Assembly (NCBI GenBank): GCA_934435195.1
Contig: CAKSAJ010000007.1
Location: forward strand, 1-64,000
Reading direction: 5' to 3'
DNA length: 64,000 nucleotides
Source: an uncultured Schaedlerella sp.
GTDB lineage: Bacteria; Bacillota; Clostridia; Lachnospirales; Lachnospiraceae
Under the pieces are notes generated by a model. It was given only the letters and a program-made list of their open reading frames with translations, made no database searches and was not told the origin of the DNA. This document shows, piece after piece, positions 1-7,946 of the stretch. A program made the position numbers and the translations under genes. Each line of letters starts with the position of its first letter. Position 1 is the stretch's first letter.

Positions 1-33
1 GAATACAATAGCATGCTGACCTTGATTGTACAT
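1..33 (-). CDS. possible start of a gene running off the left edge
   Basis: On the minus strand an ATG at 33-31 opens a frame that stays open to the window edge, giving 11 residues (MYNQGQHAIVF). A purine-rich GGAAAA lies about 6-10 bases upstream. This is too little to identify a family. It may be the first gene of the mobile element reading away from the recombinase end, or chance. Confidence 0.15.
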   Translation of the reverse strand, partial: MYNQGQHAIVF

Positions 34-269
34 TTTTATTTTCCACTAAATGTACATATTTATTTTATCATTTACACCGTCTTTTATTATGCAAAAAATT
101 AATCAAATCTTTATGACAGCTTTTCTGCTGTTAATTTCCAAAAATAAAAACGGCTAGAGATGTGCCGATTAGAAACATCTGTTATATAGTCCCTAGCAAT
201 CAGGGAGAAAACAATGGATTGCACTGATGCAAGGTTATTTTTGTGTCAGGTTAGATAAAGGAGGTAACA
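34..269. other. AT-rich intergenic region with nested hairpins
   Basis: No gene is supported here. The first 110 bases are very AT-rich. A hairpin ACAGC/GCTGT lies near 115-131. Further hairpins pair AGATGT (158-163) with ACATCT (175-180) and TCCCT (190-194) with AGGGA (202-206). A competing stem pairs CGGC (151-154) with GCCG (164-167), so two of the structures exclude each other. The segment CGGCTA (151-156) ... TATAGTCC (about 185-192) resembles the P7 (R/S) strands of group I introns, but the rest of an intron core was not recognised. An AAGGAGG ribosome binding site at 258-264 belongs to the next gene. Confidence 0.4.
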
Positions 270-1532
270 TTGAATAATGACAAAAAAATTAAATATGGCA
301 AAGGTACTAAAGAATGTAAAGTTTGTGGGAGAGAACTTCAGATAAATGAGTTTCCGCTTAAAGGGGGAAGAACATGCAAAGAATGTAATAATAAGAAGAA
401 CCGAGATCTTGCTGCACAAAAGAGAATAGAGCAATATCTTTCAGATGAATCCATGCATTTTAAAAGGAAATATAAAAAAATAGATTCTTCGAGGATTTTG
501 AGAAAGAAGGATTCTGGAATTGATTTTCTTGCCAAAGATGAGAGATTTGTAAAACTTCTTTATTATAAAGATACCTGGTATAGTAGTCATGGACGGGTAA
601 TTGAATATAGGGATGGGCAATATAGAGTTCAGCGTGGAAGTAAAGATAAAAGAACTGGAAAAAGGATTTTTACCCTTGAGAAGGAAAAATATGTTAAGCC
701 TACAAAAACGTTCAAATATGTAAAGCGTAAAGTTTTTGCGGAAGAATTGGCAGTAGAAACTTTTATTGTGAACTATGACAAACTTAACAATAAAAAGGTT
801 TGGCATCAATTGAACAATGAGAATGATTTATATTATAAAAATCTATATCCTGTTACGGAAAAACAGTATAAACGCTTGACAGAATTACAGAAAGAATCTG
901 CATTTCCACTGTCAGAAGATTTAATTATGCAAGTGATAAATGCAGTGGAATATAAGCAAGACGGATGGAATCCAACACATTATAAAAGAGGATTGTGCGG
1001 AGTAGGATATAGCGGAATGACTGTCGGAACAGAAGGTTATTATGAAAAATCATATATCAAATGGCGGGATATGATGCAGAGATGTTACGACAAGAATGTA
1101 CACAAGAAGTATAAACCTGAATATGCAGATAAATATGTATGCGAAGAGTGGCAGAATTATGCGAATTTTAAGCTTTGGTTCGATGAACACTATGTGCCAT
1201 GCAAAAGTAACCAGATAGATCTCGACAAAGACTTGCTTGTACAAGGTAATAAAATCTACTCGCCAGAAACTTGTGTATTTTTGGTGCATTATCAGAATAC
1301 CTTGTTTGAAGGAAGAAAAGGAGATTGCATATATCAGAATGAAAACGGACAGTATTTGATTAATAATAAAAAATCAGAAATTTTTGAAAGCTATGAAGAT
1401 GCATTTAATATTGTGATAGAACGGCGTAAGAAAAAGATATTAGACATTGCAGAAAAATGTAAGGGCTCAATCCCGATGTGTGCATATGAAGCAATGCAGA
1501 AGTGGGATGTACGGCTTGCAATGTGCAGTTGA
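270..1532 (+). CDS. phage-type hypothetical protein with N-terminal zinc ribbon
   Basis: 420-residue protein starting at TTG, 5 bases after AAGGAGG. Residues about 17-45 carry CxxC...CxxC (CKVCG ... CKECN) with many lysines, as in a small nucleic-acid-binding zinc ribbon. The region around 255-350 has the pattern W-x-x-M-x-x-RCY ... VC-x-EW-x-x-Y-x-x-F ... DKDLL-x-x-GN-x-x-YSPETC. I recall this pattern from phage and mobile-element proteins near HNH/AP2-type DNA-binding proteins. No complete HNH nuclease motif was identified, so nuclease activity is not claimed. The gene lies inside the mobile element, behind a structured leader and before its own terminator. The composition is lysine-rich and AT-rich compared with the chromosome to the right. 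Accessory or selfish gene is the best inference. Confidence 0.65.
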   Translation: MNNDKKIKYGKGTKECKVCGRELQINEFPLKGGRTCKECNNKKNRDLAAQKRIEQYLSDESMHFKRKYKKIDSSRILRKKDSGIDFLAKDERFVKLLYYKDTWYSSHGRVIEYRDGQYRVQRGSKDKRTGKRIFTLEKEKYVKPTKTFKYVKRKVFAEELAVETFIVNYDKLNNKKVWHQLNNENDLYYKNLYPVTEKQYKRLTELQKESAFPLSEDLIMQVINAVEYKQDGWNPTHYKRGLCGVGYSGMTVGTEGYYEKSYIKWRDMMQRCYDKNVHKKYKPEYADKYVCEEWQNYANFKLWFDEHYVPCKSNQIDLDKDLLVQGNKIYSPETCVFLVHYQNTLFEGRKGDCIYQNENGQYLINNKKSEIFESYEDAFNIVIERRKKKILDIAEKCKGSIPMCAYEAMQKWDVRLAMCS

Positions 1533-1556
1533 CAACAGAATATAGATGAATAAACA

Positions 1557-1589
1557 GGTTCACTAGTATTTTTCTAGTGAGCCTTTTTT
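1557..1589 (+). terminator. Rho-independent terminator
   Basis: GGTTCACTAG (1557-1566) pairs with CTAGTGAGCC (1574-1583; one wobble or mismatch) around a T-rich loop, followed by six T. It closes the transcript of the 420-residue protein. Confidence 0.85.
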
Positions 1590-1648
1590 GAATGGGACAT
1601 AGTACAAATTGAATATAAATAAATCAAGTGGTTAGGGGTGAAAGTATA

Positions 1649-1750
1649 TTGAAAAAAGAAAAAAAGAAGATTGAAGTCGAAGTTGTCTATGGCGATAAAG
1701 AATTGGTTGAATGTTTAAAAAATGTAATAAAAATATGTAGGAAACAATAG
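1649..1750 (+). CDS. mini-protein upstream of the serine recombinase
   Basis: A 33-residue frame starting TTG (1649) and ending TAG (1748-1750), preceded by AGGGGTG (about 1634-1640) at a workable spacing. It begins with a run of Lys/Glu, continues IEVEVVYGDKELVECLKNVI and ends KICRKQ. It looks like a small amphipathic helix-forming protein. I do not know its function. Small genes beside large serine recombinases sometimes encode recombination directionality factors, but nothing in this sequence shows that role. Support is the good ribosome binding site, the protein-like composition and the constant kind of location. Confidence 0.5.
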   Translation: MKKEKKKIEVEVVYGDKELVECLKNVIKICRKQ

Positions 1751-1754
1751 AAAA

Positions 1755-1804
1755 ATACCTCATGTGATGTTAGTATTTTAAGTATACAATGTCATATGAG
1801 GTAT
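1755..1804. promoter_or_regulatory. 13-bp inverted repeat before the recombinase gene
   Basis: Arms ATACCTCATGTGA (1755-1767) and TCATATGAGGTAT (1792-1804) are complementary over 13 bases with one G-T pair, separated by 24 bases holding a TATACA -10-like hexamer (1783-1788). It may be an operator for autoregulation, a recombinase-related binding site or an RNA hairpin. The recombinase ribosome binding site starts 20 bases later. Confidence 0.5.
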
Positions 1805-1834
1805 AGCACTTTAGAAATAGATTGGAGAAAATAT

Positions 1835-3418
1835 ATGAATAAAGCAGTGTTATATCTTAGACTCTCAAAAGAAGATATGGATAAAATTTCAGAAGGAGAC
1901 GATAGTGCAAGTATCAAAAATCAAAGATTATTGTTGACAGATTATGCGTTAGCACATGATTTTCAAATAGTAGATACCTATTCAGATGATAATGAAAGTG
2001 GGCTATATGACAATAGACCAGAGTTTGAGCGAATGATTGAAGATGCAAAATTGGGAAAATTCAATGTGGTTATTGCAAAAACTCAAGCTAGATTTTCAAG
2101 AAACATGGAACATATTGAAAAATATTTACATCATGATTTTCAGATTCTAGGCATAAGATTCATAGGTGTTGCAGATGGAGTAGATACAGCAGATGATAGT
2201 AATAAAAAAACTCGTCAAATCAATGGGTTAGTTAATGAGTGGTATTGTGAAGATCTGTCCAAAAATATTAGAAGTGCGTTTCGGGCAAAAATGAAAAACG
2301 GGCAATATTTAGGTTCGTCATGTCCGTACGGATATGTGAAAGACCCACTGGATCATAATCACTTGATAATAGATGAATATGCAGCAGATATAGTTCGTGA
2401 AATCTTTAAGTTGTATTTGCAGGGAGTTGGAAAAACTAAAATTGGACGTATCATAGGTGAACGTGGAATTTTGATACCAACTCTTTACAAAAGAAAAGTG
2501 CAAGGCTTAAATTATTATAATGCAAATGAGATTGAAACTACAAAAGTTTGGTCATATCAGACGATTCATCAAATCCTAAACAATCAAACTTACATAGGGA
2601 ATATGGTTCAGAATAAAGTGAATACAATATCATTCAAAGATAAGAAGAAAAAACATCTTCCACAATCAGAATGGATTATTGTTGAGAACACACATGAAGC
2701 AATTATCCCCAGAGATATATTTGATAGGGTTCAAGAGATGCAAAAGGTACGAACAAAAGATGTAAATATGAAAACACCGAAAAATAATGGAATCTTTTCT
2801 GGAATTTTGTACTGTGCTGATTGTAAACATACTATGTCACGAAGATATAAACGTAGAGGAAATCATGAATTTGTGGGGTATATGTGTGCTACATATAAAA
2901 GTCATGGAAATGCTGTTTGCAGAAGCCACAGTATTGATTACGATGATTTATGTGAAGTCGTATTATTGTCAATCCAACAAGAAGCAAGAAAAATCCTATC
3001 TGATAATGATGTGGATAATTTAAAGAAATCAGCAACCATATCGAAACGAGAAGAAAGTATTGAAAAACAAATAGAGATAATCAATATAGAAAGAGACAAA
3101 ATCAAAAAATATAAGCAGAAATCATATGAGGCTTATATAGACGATATTATTCCAATTACAGACTACAAAAATTATATTAAAAAATATGATGAAGAATTAA
3201 AGGAGCTTGATGTAAAAGTATGTCAGCTTGAAGATGAAAAAAATATTAGTGCGGAGTTGGATGAGGAATATAGAACATGGGTTGATAAGTTTTCTGAATA
3301 TATTGATATTGAAGAATTGACTAGAGAAATTGTAATAGAGTTAATTGAAAAGATCGAAGTAAAGGAAGATGGCTCTATTAAAATTTATTATAGATTTAAA
3401 AATCCATATGAAAAATAG
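1835..3418 (+). CDS. large serine recombinase (site-specific integrase/excisionase)
   Basis: 527-residue protein. The N-terminal resolvase domain (1-150) opens with YLRLSKED; its serine at residue 11 is the expected nucleophile. It also has SxSIxxQ and ARFSR motifs. A recombinase domain follows (about 160-300). Then comes a zinc ribbon near 326-355 (CADC ... CAT ... CRSH) and a long Lys/Glu-rich coiled coil (380-480) typical of large serine integrases. The ATG at 1835 is chosen because GGAG lies 7 bases upstream and translation begins MNKAVLYLRLS; an in-frame ATG at 1796 lies within an inverted repeat. The gene ends about 20 bases from the junction with the broken dacF gene, the usual position for the integrase of an integrated element. 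It should catalyse attP x attB integration and, with a directionality factor, excision. Confidence 0.93.
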   Translation: MNKAVLYLRLSKEDMDKISEGDDSASIKNQRLLLTDYALAHDFQIVDTYSDDNESGLYDNRPEFERMIEDAKLGKFNVVIAKTQARFSRNMEHIEKYLHHDFQILGIRFIGVADGVDTADDSNKKTRQINGLVNEWYCEDLSKNIRSAFRAKMKNGQYLGSSCPYGYVKDPLDHNHLIIDEYAADIVREIFKLYLQGVGKTKIGRIIGERGILIPTLYKRKVQGLNYYNANEIETTKVWSYQTIHQILNNQTYIGNMVQNKVNTISFKDKKKKHLPQSEWIIVENTHEAIIPRDIFDRVQEMQKVRTKDVNMKTPKNNGIFSGILYCADCKHTMSRRYKRRGNHEFVGYMCATYKSHGNAVCRSHSIDYDDLCEVVLLSIQQEARKILSDNDVDNLKKSATISKREESIEKQIEIINIERDKIKKYKQKSYEAYIDDIIPITDYKNYIKKYDEELKELDVKVCQLEDEKNISAELDEEYRTWVDKFSEYIDIEELTREIVIELIEKIEVKEDGSIKIYYRFKNPYEK

Positions 3419-3446
3419 AAAATGTCTACTATACAACAACGTCACA
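3419..3446. other. element/chromosome junction (att site)
   Basis: Recognisable carboxypeptidase coding on the minus strand stops after residues SANDACVTL, at about 3437. The recombinase gene ends at 3418. The recombined attachment site must lie in this short interval. The other att half lies beyond the left edge, so the 2-base crossover core cannot be fixed from this window. Confidence 0.7.
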
Positions 3447-3877
3447 CAAGCATCATTTGCACTTGCGACAGAAATGCATTTTAGCATGGTATCTACACTT
3501 TGAGTTTCACCAACCTCTAAAAATACTTGAGAACCCCCCATAGAAGCAGCATGTTCTGAAACAGGCACAGTATCCTCCAAGTGTATTTTCCCTTCTTCCA
3601 AAGCGTCGAAAATCAGAAGCATTGTCATGATTTTCGTTACACTGGCAGGCGGACGTGGTGTATCGGGATCTTTTTCGTAAAGGATAGTTCCGGTAGATGC
3701 CTCCATTAAGATTGCAGAAGGCGCATGTAATTCAATGTTGGCAAGTGTTTTTGAATCGTTTGGATTTTCTTTGGCAAAAAGGATGAAATTATGATTTCCT
3801 ATTACGAGGATTATCAATCCCAAAATAAGACAAAAATTCTTTAGAAACAATATTTTTTTATTTTTCAATGGACACAC
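3437..3877 (-). pseudogene. dacF: D-alanyl-D-alanine carboxypeptidase, N-terminal part, split by the mobile element
   Basis: Minus-strand frame starting GTG (3877-3875; TTG at 3868-3866 is an alternative; no strong ribosome binding site). A signal/transmembrane segment spans residues 11-35. A serine-type carboxypeptidase domain follows, with the SxxK active site (SVTK, residues 79-82) and SxN (SAN, 139-141). Homology stops about residue 146, before the KTG motif, because recombinase-end DNA begins there. The frame continues to 3341 only as antisense of the recombinase. The symbol is by family resemblance. In Bacillus dacF precedes spoIIAA-spoIIAB-sigF; whether that holds here lies beyond the left edge. 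The remainder is expected on the far side of the element, so the gene may be permanently broken or restored on excision. An AGGATA on the minus strand (3914-3909) weakly recalls a SigH -35 element. Confidence 0.85.
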
Positions 3878-3980
3878 ACCATAAAACTATTTAATCTATT
3901 TATATTCGTATCCTGTTTTAGTAATTCGAATATATTATCTCAAAATATTGATAATCCAATTAAAAGAATATGGCGGGAAC

Positions 3981-4008
3981 GTTGAATTGCAACAGTTGAA
4001 TTCCAAAA
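3981..4008 (+). repeat. short imperfect direct repeat
   Basis: GTTGAATTGCAACA (3981-3994) is followed directly by GTTGAATTCCAAAA (3995-4008), with 11 of 14 positions alike. It lies between the divergent dacF remnant and the phosphoesterase gene and could be a regulator site or chance. Confidence 0.35.
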
Positions 4009-4042
4009 AGAAAAATGTTAATATAAAGTGGATTGGGCATAT

Positions 4043-4071
4043 TTGTCATATTAAAAATGATAAATTATTAC
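4043..4071 (+). promoter_or_regulatory. probable SigA promoter of the phosphoesterase gene
   Basis: TTGTCA (4043-4048), a 17-base spacer, then TATTAC (4066-4071), 28 bases before the start codon. The -10 is only a moderate match. Confidence 0.4.
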
Positions 4072-4099
4072 GATAATAGGAAACGAGGAAACATATCAT

Positions 4100-4969
4100 A
4101 TGTGGAAAATGTGGTTTTGTATAGTTATTCTGTTATTAATAGCGGGCGTGTTTGCAGAGGTTGAAAGAGAATTACACACATTTTGTATTACGAGATACAA
4201 AGTACTGTCACCAAAATGGAATGGTGAAAAAAGCGGGAAAATCATATTTTTGAGTGACCTTCACAATCATGAGTATGGCTTACATAATAAGAAATTGATT
4301 GATAAGATAAAGAAGGAAAATCCAGAGCTGATTTTGATTGGAGGAGATATTCTGGTTGGAAAAGAAGATATCTCATATGAATCAGCAGCTGGATTTGTGG
4401 AAGCAATCTGTAAGATTGCGCCGGTGTATTATGCAAATGGAAATCATGAACAACGTATGAAAGAAAAGCCGGAAAAATATGGAAATGCATTTGTTGGATA
4501 TAAAAAACGATTGCTTGATGCAGGAGTTCATTTTTTGGAAAATGAAAGTGCAGAAGTAGAGTTAGGTGGAAATAAGTTGTGTTTGACCGGATTGGAATTA
4601 CAGCTGGAAGTATATGAAAAGATGAAAACTCATAAGGTGACCAAAGAAGACGTAGCACAAAAGGTTGGTCCGGCAAAGCAGGAAGAGATTCAAATATTGC
4701 TGGCACATAATCCGGAATATATGGAGGCGTATCAGGCATGGGGGTCAGATATTACTTTGTCCGGGCATTTACATGGAGGTTTGATTTGTCTTCCGAATGG
4801 TAAAAGTGTAATAACACCGCAATTTCATCTTTTTCCAAAGCATGCAGGCGAGATGAAAGTCAAAGGAGATCAGACAGCAATCGTAAGTCGTGGTCTGGGA
4901 ACGCATACAGTCAATATTCGGTTGTTTAATCCGGCAGAATTGATCGTATTTCAAATAAGTAAACAGTAA
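4100..4969 (+). CDS. membrane-anchored metallophosphoesterase (YkuE type)
   Basis: 289 residues. An N-terminal hydrophobic segment (residues 1-20) is followed by a calcineurin-like phosphoesterase domain. The metal-binding signatures appear in order: DLHNH near 53, GGDI near 81, GNHE near 114 and GHLHGG near 221. The family hydrolyses phosphomonoesters or diesters with two metal ions; the YkuE branch is surface-anchored and has been linked to lipid or cell-wall metabolites, but the substrate cannot be read here. The start ATG at 4100 has GAGG 11 bases upstream; the ATG at 4109 is an alternative. It sits 13 bases before scpA and is probably cotranscribed with it. Confidence 0.85.
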   Translation: MWKMWFCIVILLLIAGVFAEVERELHTFCITRYKVLSPKWNGEKSGKIIFLSDLHNHEYGLHNKKLIDKIKKENPELILIGGDILVGKEDISYESAAGFVEAICKIAPVYYANGNHEQRMKEKPEKYGNAFVGYKKRLLDAGVHFLENESAEVELGGNKLCLTGLELQLEVYEKMKTHKVTKEDVAQKVGPAKQEEIQILLAHNPEYMEAYQAWGSDITLSGHLHGGLICLPNGKSVITPQFHLFPKHAGEMKVKGDQTAIVSRGLGTHTVNIRLFNPAELIVFQISKQ

Positions 4970-4982
4970 AGAGAGAATACAT

Positions 4983-5735
4983 ATGGGGATTCCTATAAAA
5001 TTAGAGGTGTTTGAGGGACCGTTAGATTTGCTTTTGCACCTGATTGATAAAAACAAAGTAGATATTTATGATATTCCAATTGTTGAAATTACAAATCAGT
5101 ATATGGAATATATACATCAGATGCAGAGAGAAGATCTTAATATTATGAGTGAATTTTTGCTGATGGCTGCTACATTATTAGATATAAAATGTAAAATGTT
5201 GCTTCCGAAGGAAGTAAATGAAGAGGGCGAGGAAGAAGATCCGCGTCAGGAACTAGTGGAACAATTACTACAATATAAGATGTATAAATATATGGCGTAT
5301 GAGCTAAAAGACAGAGAGATGGATTCGGAGTACATTATGTATAAGAATCCGTCAGTTCCTGATGAGATTTTAAAATATGAAGAGCCGGTTGACTTGGATT
5401 TGTTGTTAGGAGATTTGAATCTGCAGAAATTACATAAAATATTTGAAGAAGTTATGAAGCGACAGGAACGGAAGATTGATCCTATTCGAAGTAAATTTGG
5501 AAAAATAGAAAAAGAAGAGGTTCCGCTTCCGGATAAGATGGCTTATGTAGAATCTTACGCAAGAACACATGGCAGGTTTAGTTTCCGACAATTATTGATG
5601 GAGCAAAAAAGTAAGATGCATGTGGTAGTAACCTTTCTTGCAATTTTAGAAATGATGAAGAGCGGAATGATTAAGGTAGAGCAGGAAGAGACTTGTGGTG
5701 AGATTATCATTGAGTCTCAGATACAGGAGTGTTAA
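4983..5735 (+). CDS. scpA: segregation and condensation protein A
   Basis: 250-residue kleisin subunit of the SMC-ScpA-ScpB condensin, which compacts and segregates the chromosome. The N-terminus (IKLEVFEGPLDLLLHLI) is the conserved SMC-neck-binding segment. Acidic residues in the middle (85-95) form the usual linker, and the C-terminal winged helix (about 175-245) should bind the SMC head. Length is normal. scpB starts 4 bases after the stop, so the two partners are made together, as is usual. Confidence 0.95.
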   Translation: MGIPIKLEVFEGPLDLLLHLIDKNKVDIYDIPIVEITNQYMEYIHQMQREDLNIMSEFLLMAATLLDIKCKMLLPKEVNEEGEEEDPRQELVEQLLQYKMYKYMAYELKDREMDSEYIMYKNPSVPDEILKYEEPVDLDLLLGDLNLQKLHKIFEEVMKRQERKIDPIRSKFGKIEKEEVPLPDKMAYVESYARTHGRFSFRQLLMEQKSKMHVVVTFLAILEMMKSGMIKVEQEETCGEIIIESQIQEC

Positions 5736-5739
5736 TAAA

Positions 5740-6312
5740 ATGAAAAAAGAAAAGGAACTTCAGGGGGCGATAGAAGCAATTCTTTTTACAATGGGAGAAT
5801 CTGTTGAGTTAAATAAGATTGCACGTGCAATTGAACAGGATGAAGAGACAACGTTAGAATTGATACATAAATTGATGAAACGATATGAAGCAAAGGATCG
5901 AGGAATTCGGATTATTGAGTTGGATCATGCGTTTCAGATGTGTACTAAAAAAGAAGCTTATGAATATTTAATCCGTGTTGCAAGGCAACCGAAGAAACAT
6001 GTTTTAACAGATGTATTATTGGAAACTATGTCTATCATAGCGTATAAGCAGCCGGTTACGAAAATCGAGATTGAAAAAATCAGAGGTGTAAAATCGGATC
6101 ATGCAGTTAATAAGCTGGTTGAATATGGTTTGGCAGAGGAAGTTGGCAGGTTAGACGCTCCAGGACGTCCTATTTTGTTTGGAACAACAGAAGAATTTTT
6201 GCGGAGATTTTGTGTGCAGTCCTTAGATGAACTTCCAATGCTTAATACAGATCAAATTGAGCAGTTTAAAGAAGAAGCGGAAGATGAAGCAGAACTGAAA
6301 TTGAATTTGTAA
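5740..6312 (+). CDS. scpB: segregation and condensation protein B
   Basis: 190 residues. Two tandem winged-helix domains (about 5-85 and 90-165) bind the ScpA linker. Recognisable are the GAIEAILFTMGE start, the SIIAYKQPVTKIEIEKIRGV segment and GRPILFGTT, all typical of ScpB. The ATG at 5740 is chosen because AGGAG (5725-5729) precedes it by 10 bases; an upstream in-frame ATG at 5695 lies inside scpA and has no site. Acts with ScpA and SMC in the nucleoid. Confidence 0.95.
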   Translation: MKKEKELQGAIEAILFTMGESVELNKIARAIEQDEETTLELIHKLMKRYEAKDRGIRIIELDHAFQMCTKKEAYEYLIRVARQPKKHVLTDVLLETMSIIAYKQPVTKIEIEKIRGVKSDHAVNKLVEYGLAEEVGRLDAPGRPILFGTTEEFLRRFCVQSLDELPMLNTDQIEQFKEEAEDEAELKLNL

Positions 6313-6400
6313 TGTGGATTCACTTGTAAAGTTATAATTTGTCAGACATATAGAAAATAGATTGGCATATAATAGTTAATAAATAATGTCGGGTGAATTT

Positions 6401-7780
6401 ATGATGCTGAAGAAAAACAGAATATTAAACAAAAAGAGAGCCATGGGGGTGTTGATGCTTGCGTCGATATTTATCATTGGCTTTTATTTTTTTGATAATT
6501 TTATCTGCTCAAATGAAGGAAATGGTTCTGCTTTGATGAGTATGGCGAATGAAACTGAGGTGTATACTACCAGAAACTCAGAAAATGCAAAAGAAACAGA
6601 ATCATCTGAAAAAAGTAAGATTCAGGAACCGCGTGATTTGTATGCTCAAGCCGCGGTGCTCATGGATGCAAAAAGCGGAAGGATATTGTTTGAAAAAAAC
6701 GGAGAACAAAAGCGTGCAATGGCAAGCACAACAAAGATTATGACCTGTATTCTTGCATTAGAATATGGTGATTTGGATGATGCCGTTATAGCAAGTTCAA
6801 ATGCAGCAAATCAGCCTAAAGTACGATTGGGAGTTATCGAAGGAGAAAAAATTTTGCTGAGAGATTTGTTATATTCATTGATGTTGGAGTCCCATAATGA
6901 TGCGGCAGTCATGATTGCAGAACATATTGGAGGCAGCGTGGAAGGTTTTGCAGATATGATGAACCAAAAAGCACAAAGTCTAGGGTGCAAAAATACCTAT
7001 TTTATTACACCAAATGGATTAGATGCTTCAGATAAAAACGGAAGTCATCAGACAACAGCAGAAGAACTTGCACGAATTATGAAATATTGCATACAGGATT
7101 CAGTACAGGCAAAACAGTTTTTGACAATATCACAGACAGAAATATATCACTTTGAAGATTGCTCACATGTATACAAGTACACATGTAATAACCATAACGC
7201 ATTTTTGAAAATGATGGAGGGTGCAATAGCAGGGAAAACAGGATTTACGGGTGAGGCAGGATATTGTTATGTTGGTGCTTTGGAACAAAATAATAAAAAA
7301 TTAATTGTTGCACTTTTGGGTTGTGGCTGGCCAAATAATAAGGGCTATAAATGGCAGGATGCACGTAAATTGATGCAATACGGATTGGATTCATTTGAAT
7401 ACGTCATGATAGGAAAGGAAAACATTTCAAAAGAATTGGTGGATATTAGAATTCCGGTTGTAAATGGAGTTCCGGATAATGGGAAAATAAGTGGAAAATC
7501 GTATGCAAAAGTGCGGATGAAAAATATGAAAGATGGAGAAAATACAGATTCAGCAGAGTTGGAACAGGTTTTGATTCGGAAAGATCAAAAAATACATTTG
7601 CAAATTGTACTGAAAAAACAGTTATATGCACCAGTTGAAGCAAAAACAGAAGTGGGAGAAATACGGTACTTATTAGATGGAAATGTCATAAAAAGACAAA
7701 CGGTGATAGTAAAAAACACGATTGAAAGAAGAATTTATCAATGGTGTGTGAGGAAAACAGTGGAAAACTTCCTATTATAA
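6401..7780 (+). CDS. D-alanyl-D-alanine carboxypeptidase (PBP5/DacF family), intact
   Basis: About 459 residues; secreted or membrane-anchored enzyme that removes the terminal D-Ala of peptidoglycan stem peptides. A hydrophobic segment (about 15-35) is followed by a Ser/Glu-rich linker (40-75) and a peptidase S11 domain. All three penicilloyl-enzyme motifs are present: SxxK as STTK near residue 109, SxN as SHN near 170, and KTG near 280 (GKTGFTGEAG). The C-terminal 140 residues resemble the PBP5-associated beta domain. GGGTGA at 6391-6396 supports a start at ATG 6401 or 6404 rather than 6386. Being intact and nearby, it may cover for the broken dacF at 3.4 kb, though the two paralogues need not be equivalent. 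Confidence 0.9.
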   Translation: MMLKKNRILNKKRAMGVLMLASIFIIGFYFFDNFICSNEGNGSALMSMANETEVYTTRNSENAKETESSEKSKIQEPRDLYAQAAVLMDAKSGRILFEKNGEQKRAMASTTKIMTCILALEYGDLDDAVIASSNAANQPKVRLGVIEGEKILLRDLLYSLMLESHNDAAVMIAEHIGGSVEGFADMMNQKAQSLGCKNTYFITPNGLDASDKNGSHQTTAEELARIMKYCIQDSVQAKQFLTISQTEIYHFEDCSHVYKYTCNNHNAFLKMMEGAIAGKTGFTGEAGYCYVGALEQNNKKLIVALLGCGWPNNKGYKWQDARKLMQYGLDSFEYVMIGKENISKELVDIRIPVVNGVPDNGKISGKSYAKVRMKNMKDGENTDSAELEQVLIRKDQKIHLQIVLKKQLYAPVEAKTEVGEIRYLLDGNVIKRQTVIVKNTIERRIYQWCVRKTVENFLL

Positions 7781-7859
7781 TAGTAATGTGAATTGAAATT
7801 GCAATAATGTGAAACATAAGAAACGTGTGAAAAAAATGACAAAATATGTATTTTGTTGA

Positions 7860-7888
7860 TTGAAATTTAGATGAGAGTGGTTTATACT
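7860..7888 (+). promoter_or_regulatory. SigA promoter of the decarboxylase operon
   Basis: TTGAAA (7860-7865), 17-base spacer, TATACT (7883-7888). It stands 58 bases before the start of the first gene, whose GGAGG lies just upstream of the ATG. Confidence 0.75.
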
Positions 7889-7946
7889 AGAATAGGCAAA
7901 AATTTTGGTTTATTTTAAAAATATTTACAATATGGAGGGCTAGAAT

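Noticed and set aside
3341..3436. Continuation of the dacF reading frame past the junction
   Set aside because: This part is antisense to the recombinase C-terminus and shows no carboxypeptidase similarity; it is open by chance.
1..3440. Complete prophage
   Set aside because: Only an integrase end, one phage-type protein and a mini-protein are visible; no structural or lysis genes lie in the window.
4242..4739. 165-residue minus-strand frame inside the phosphoesterase gene
   Set aside because: Antisense shadow of a conserved gene with no ribosome binding site or recognisable family.
6313..6385. Promoter with TTGTCA (6339-6344) and TATAAT (6368-6373) before the intact carboxypeptidase gene
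   Set aside because: The spacer is 23 bases, too long for SigA; no better pairing was found, so it is not listed as a feature.
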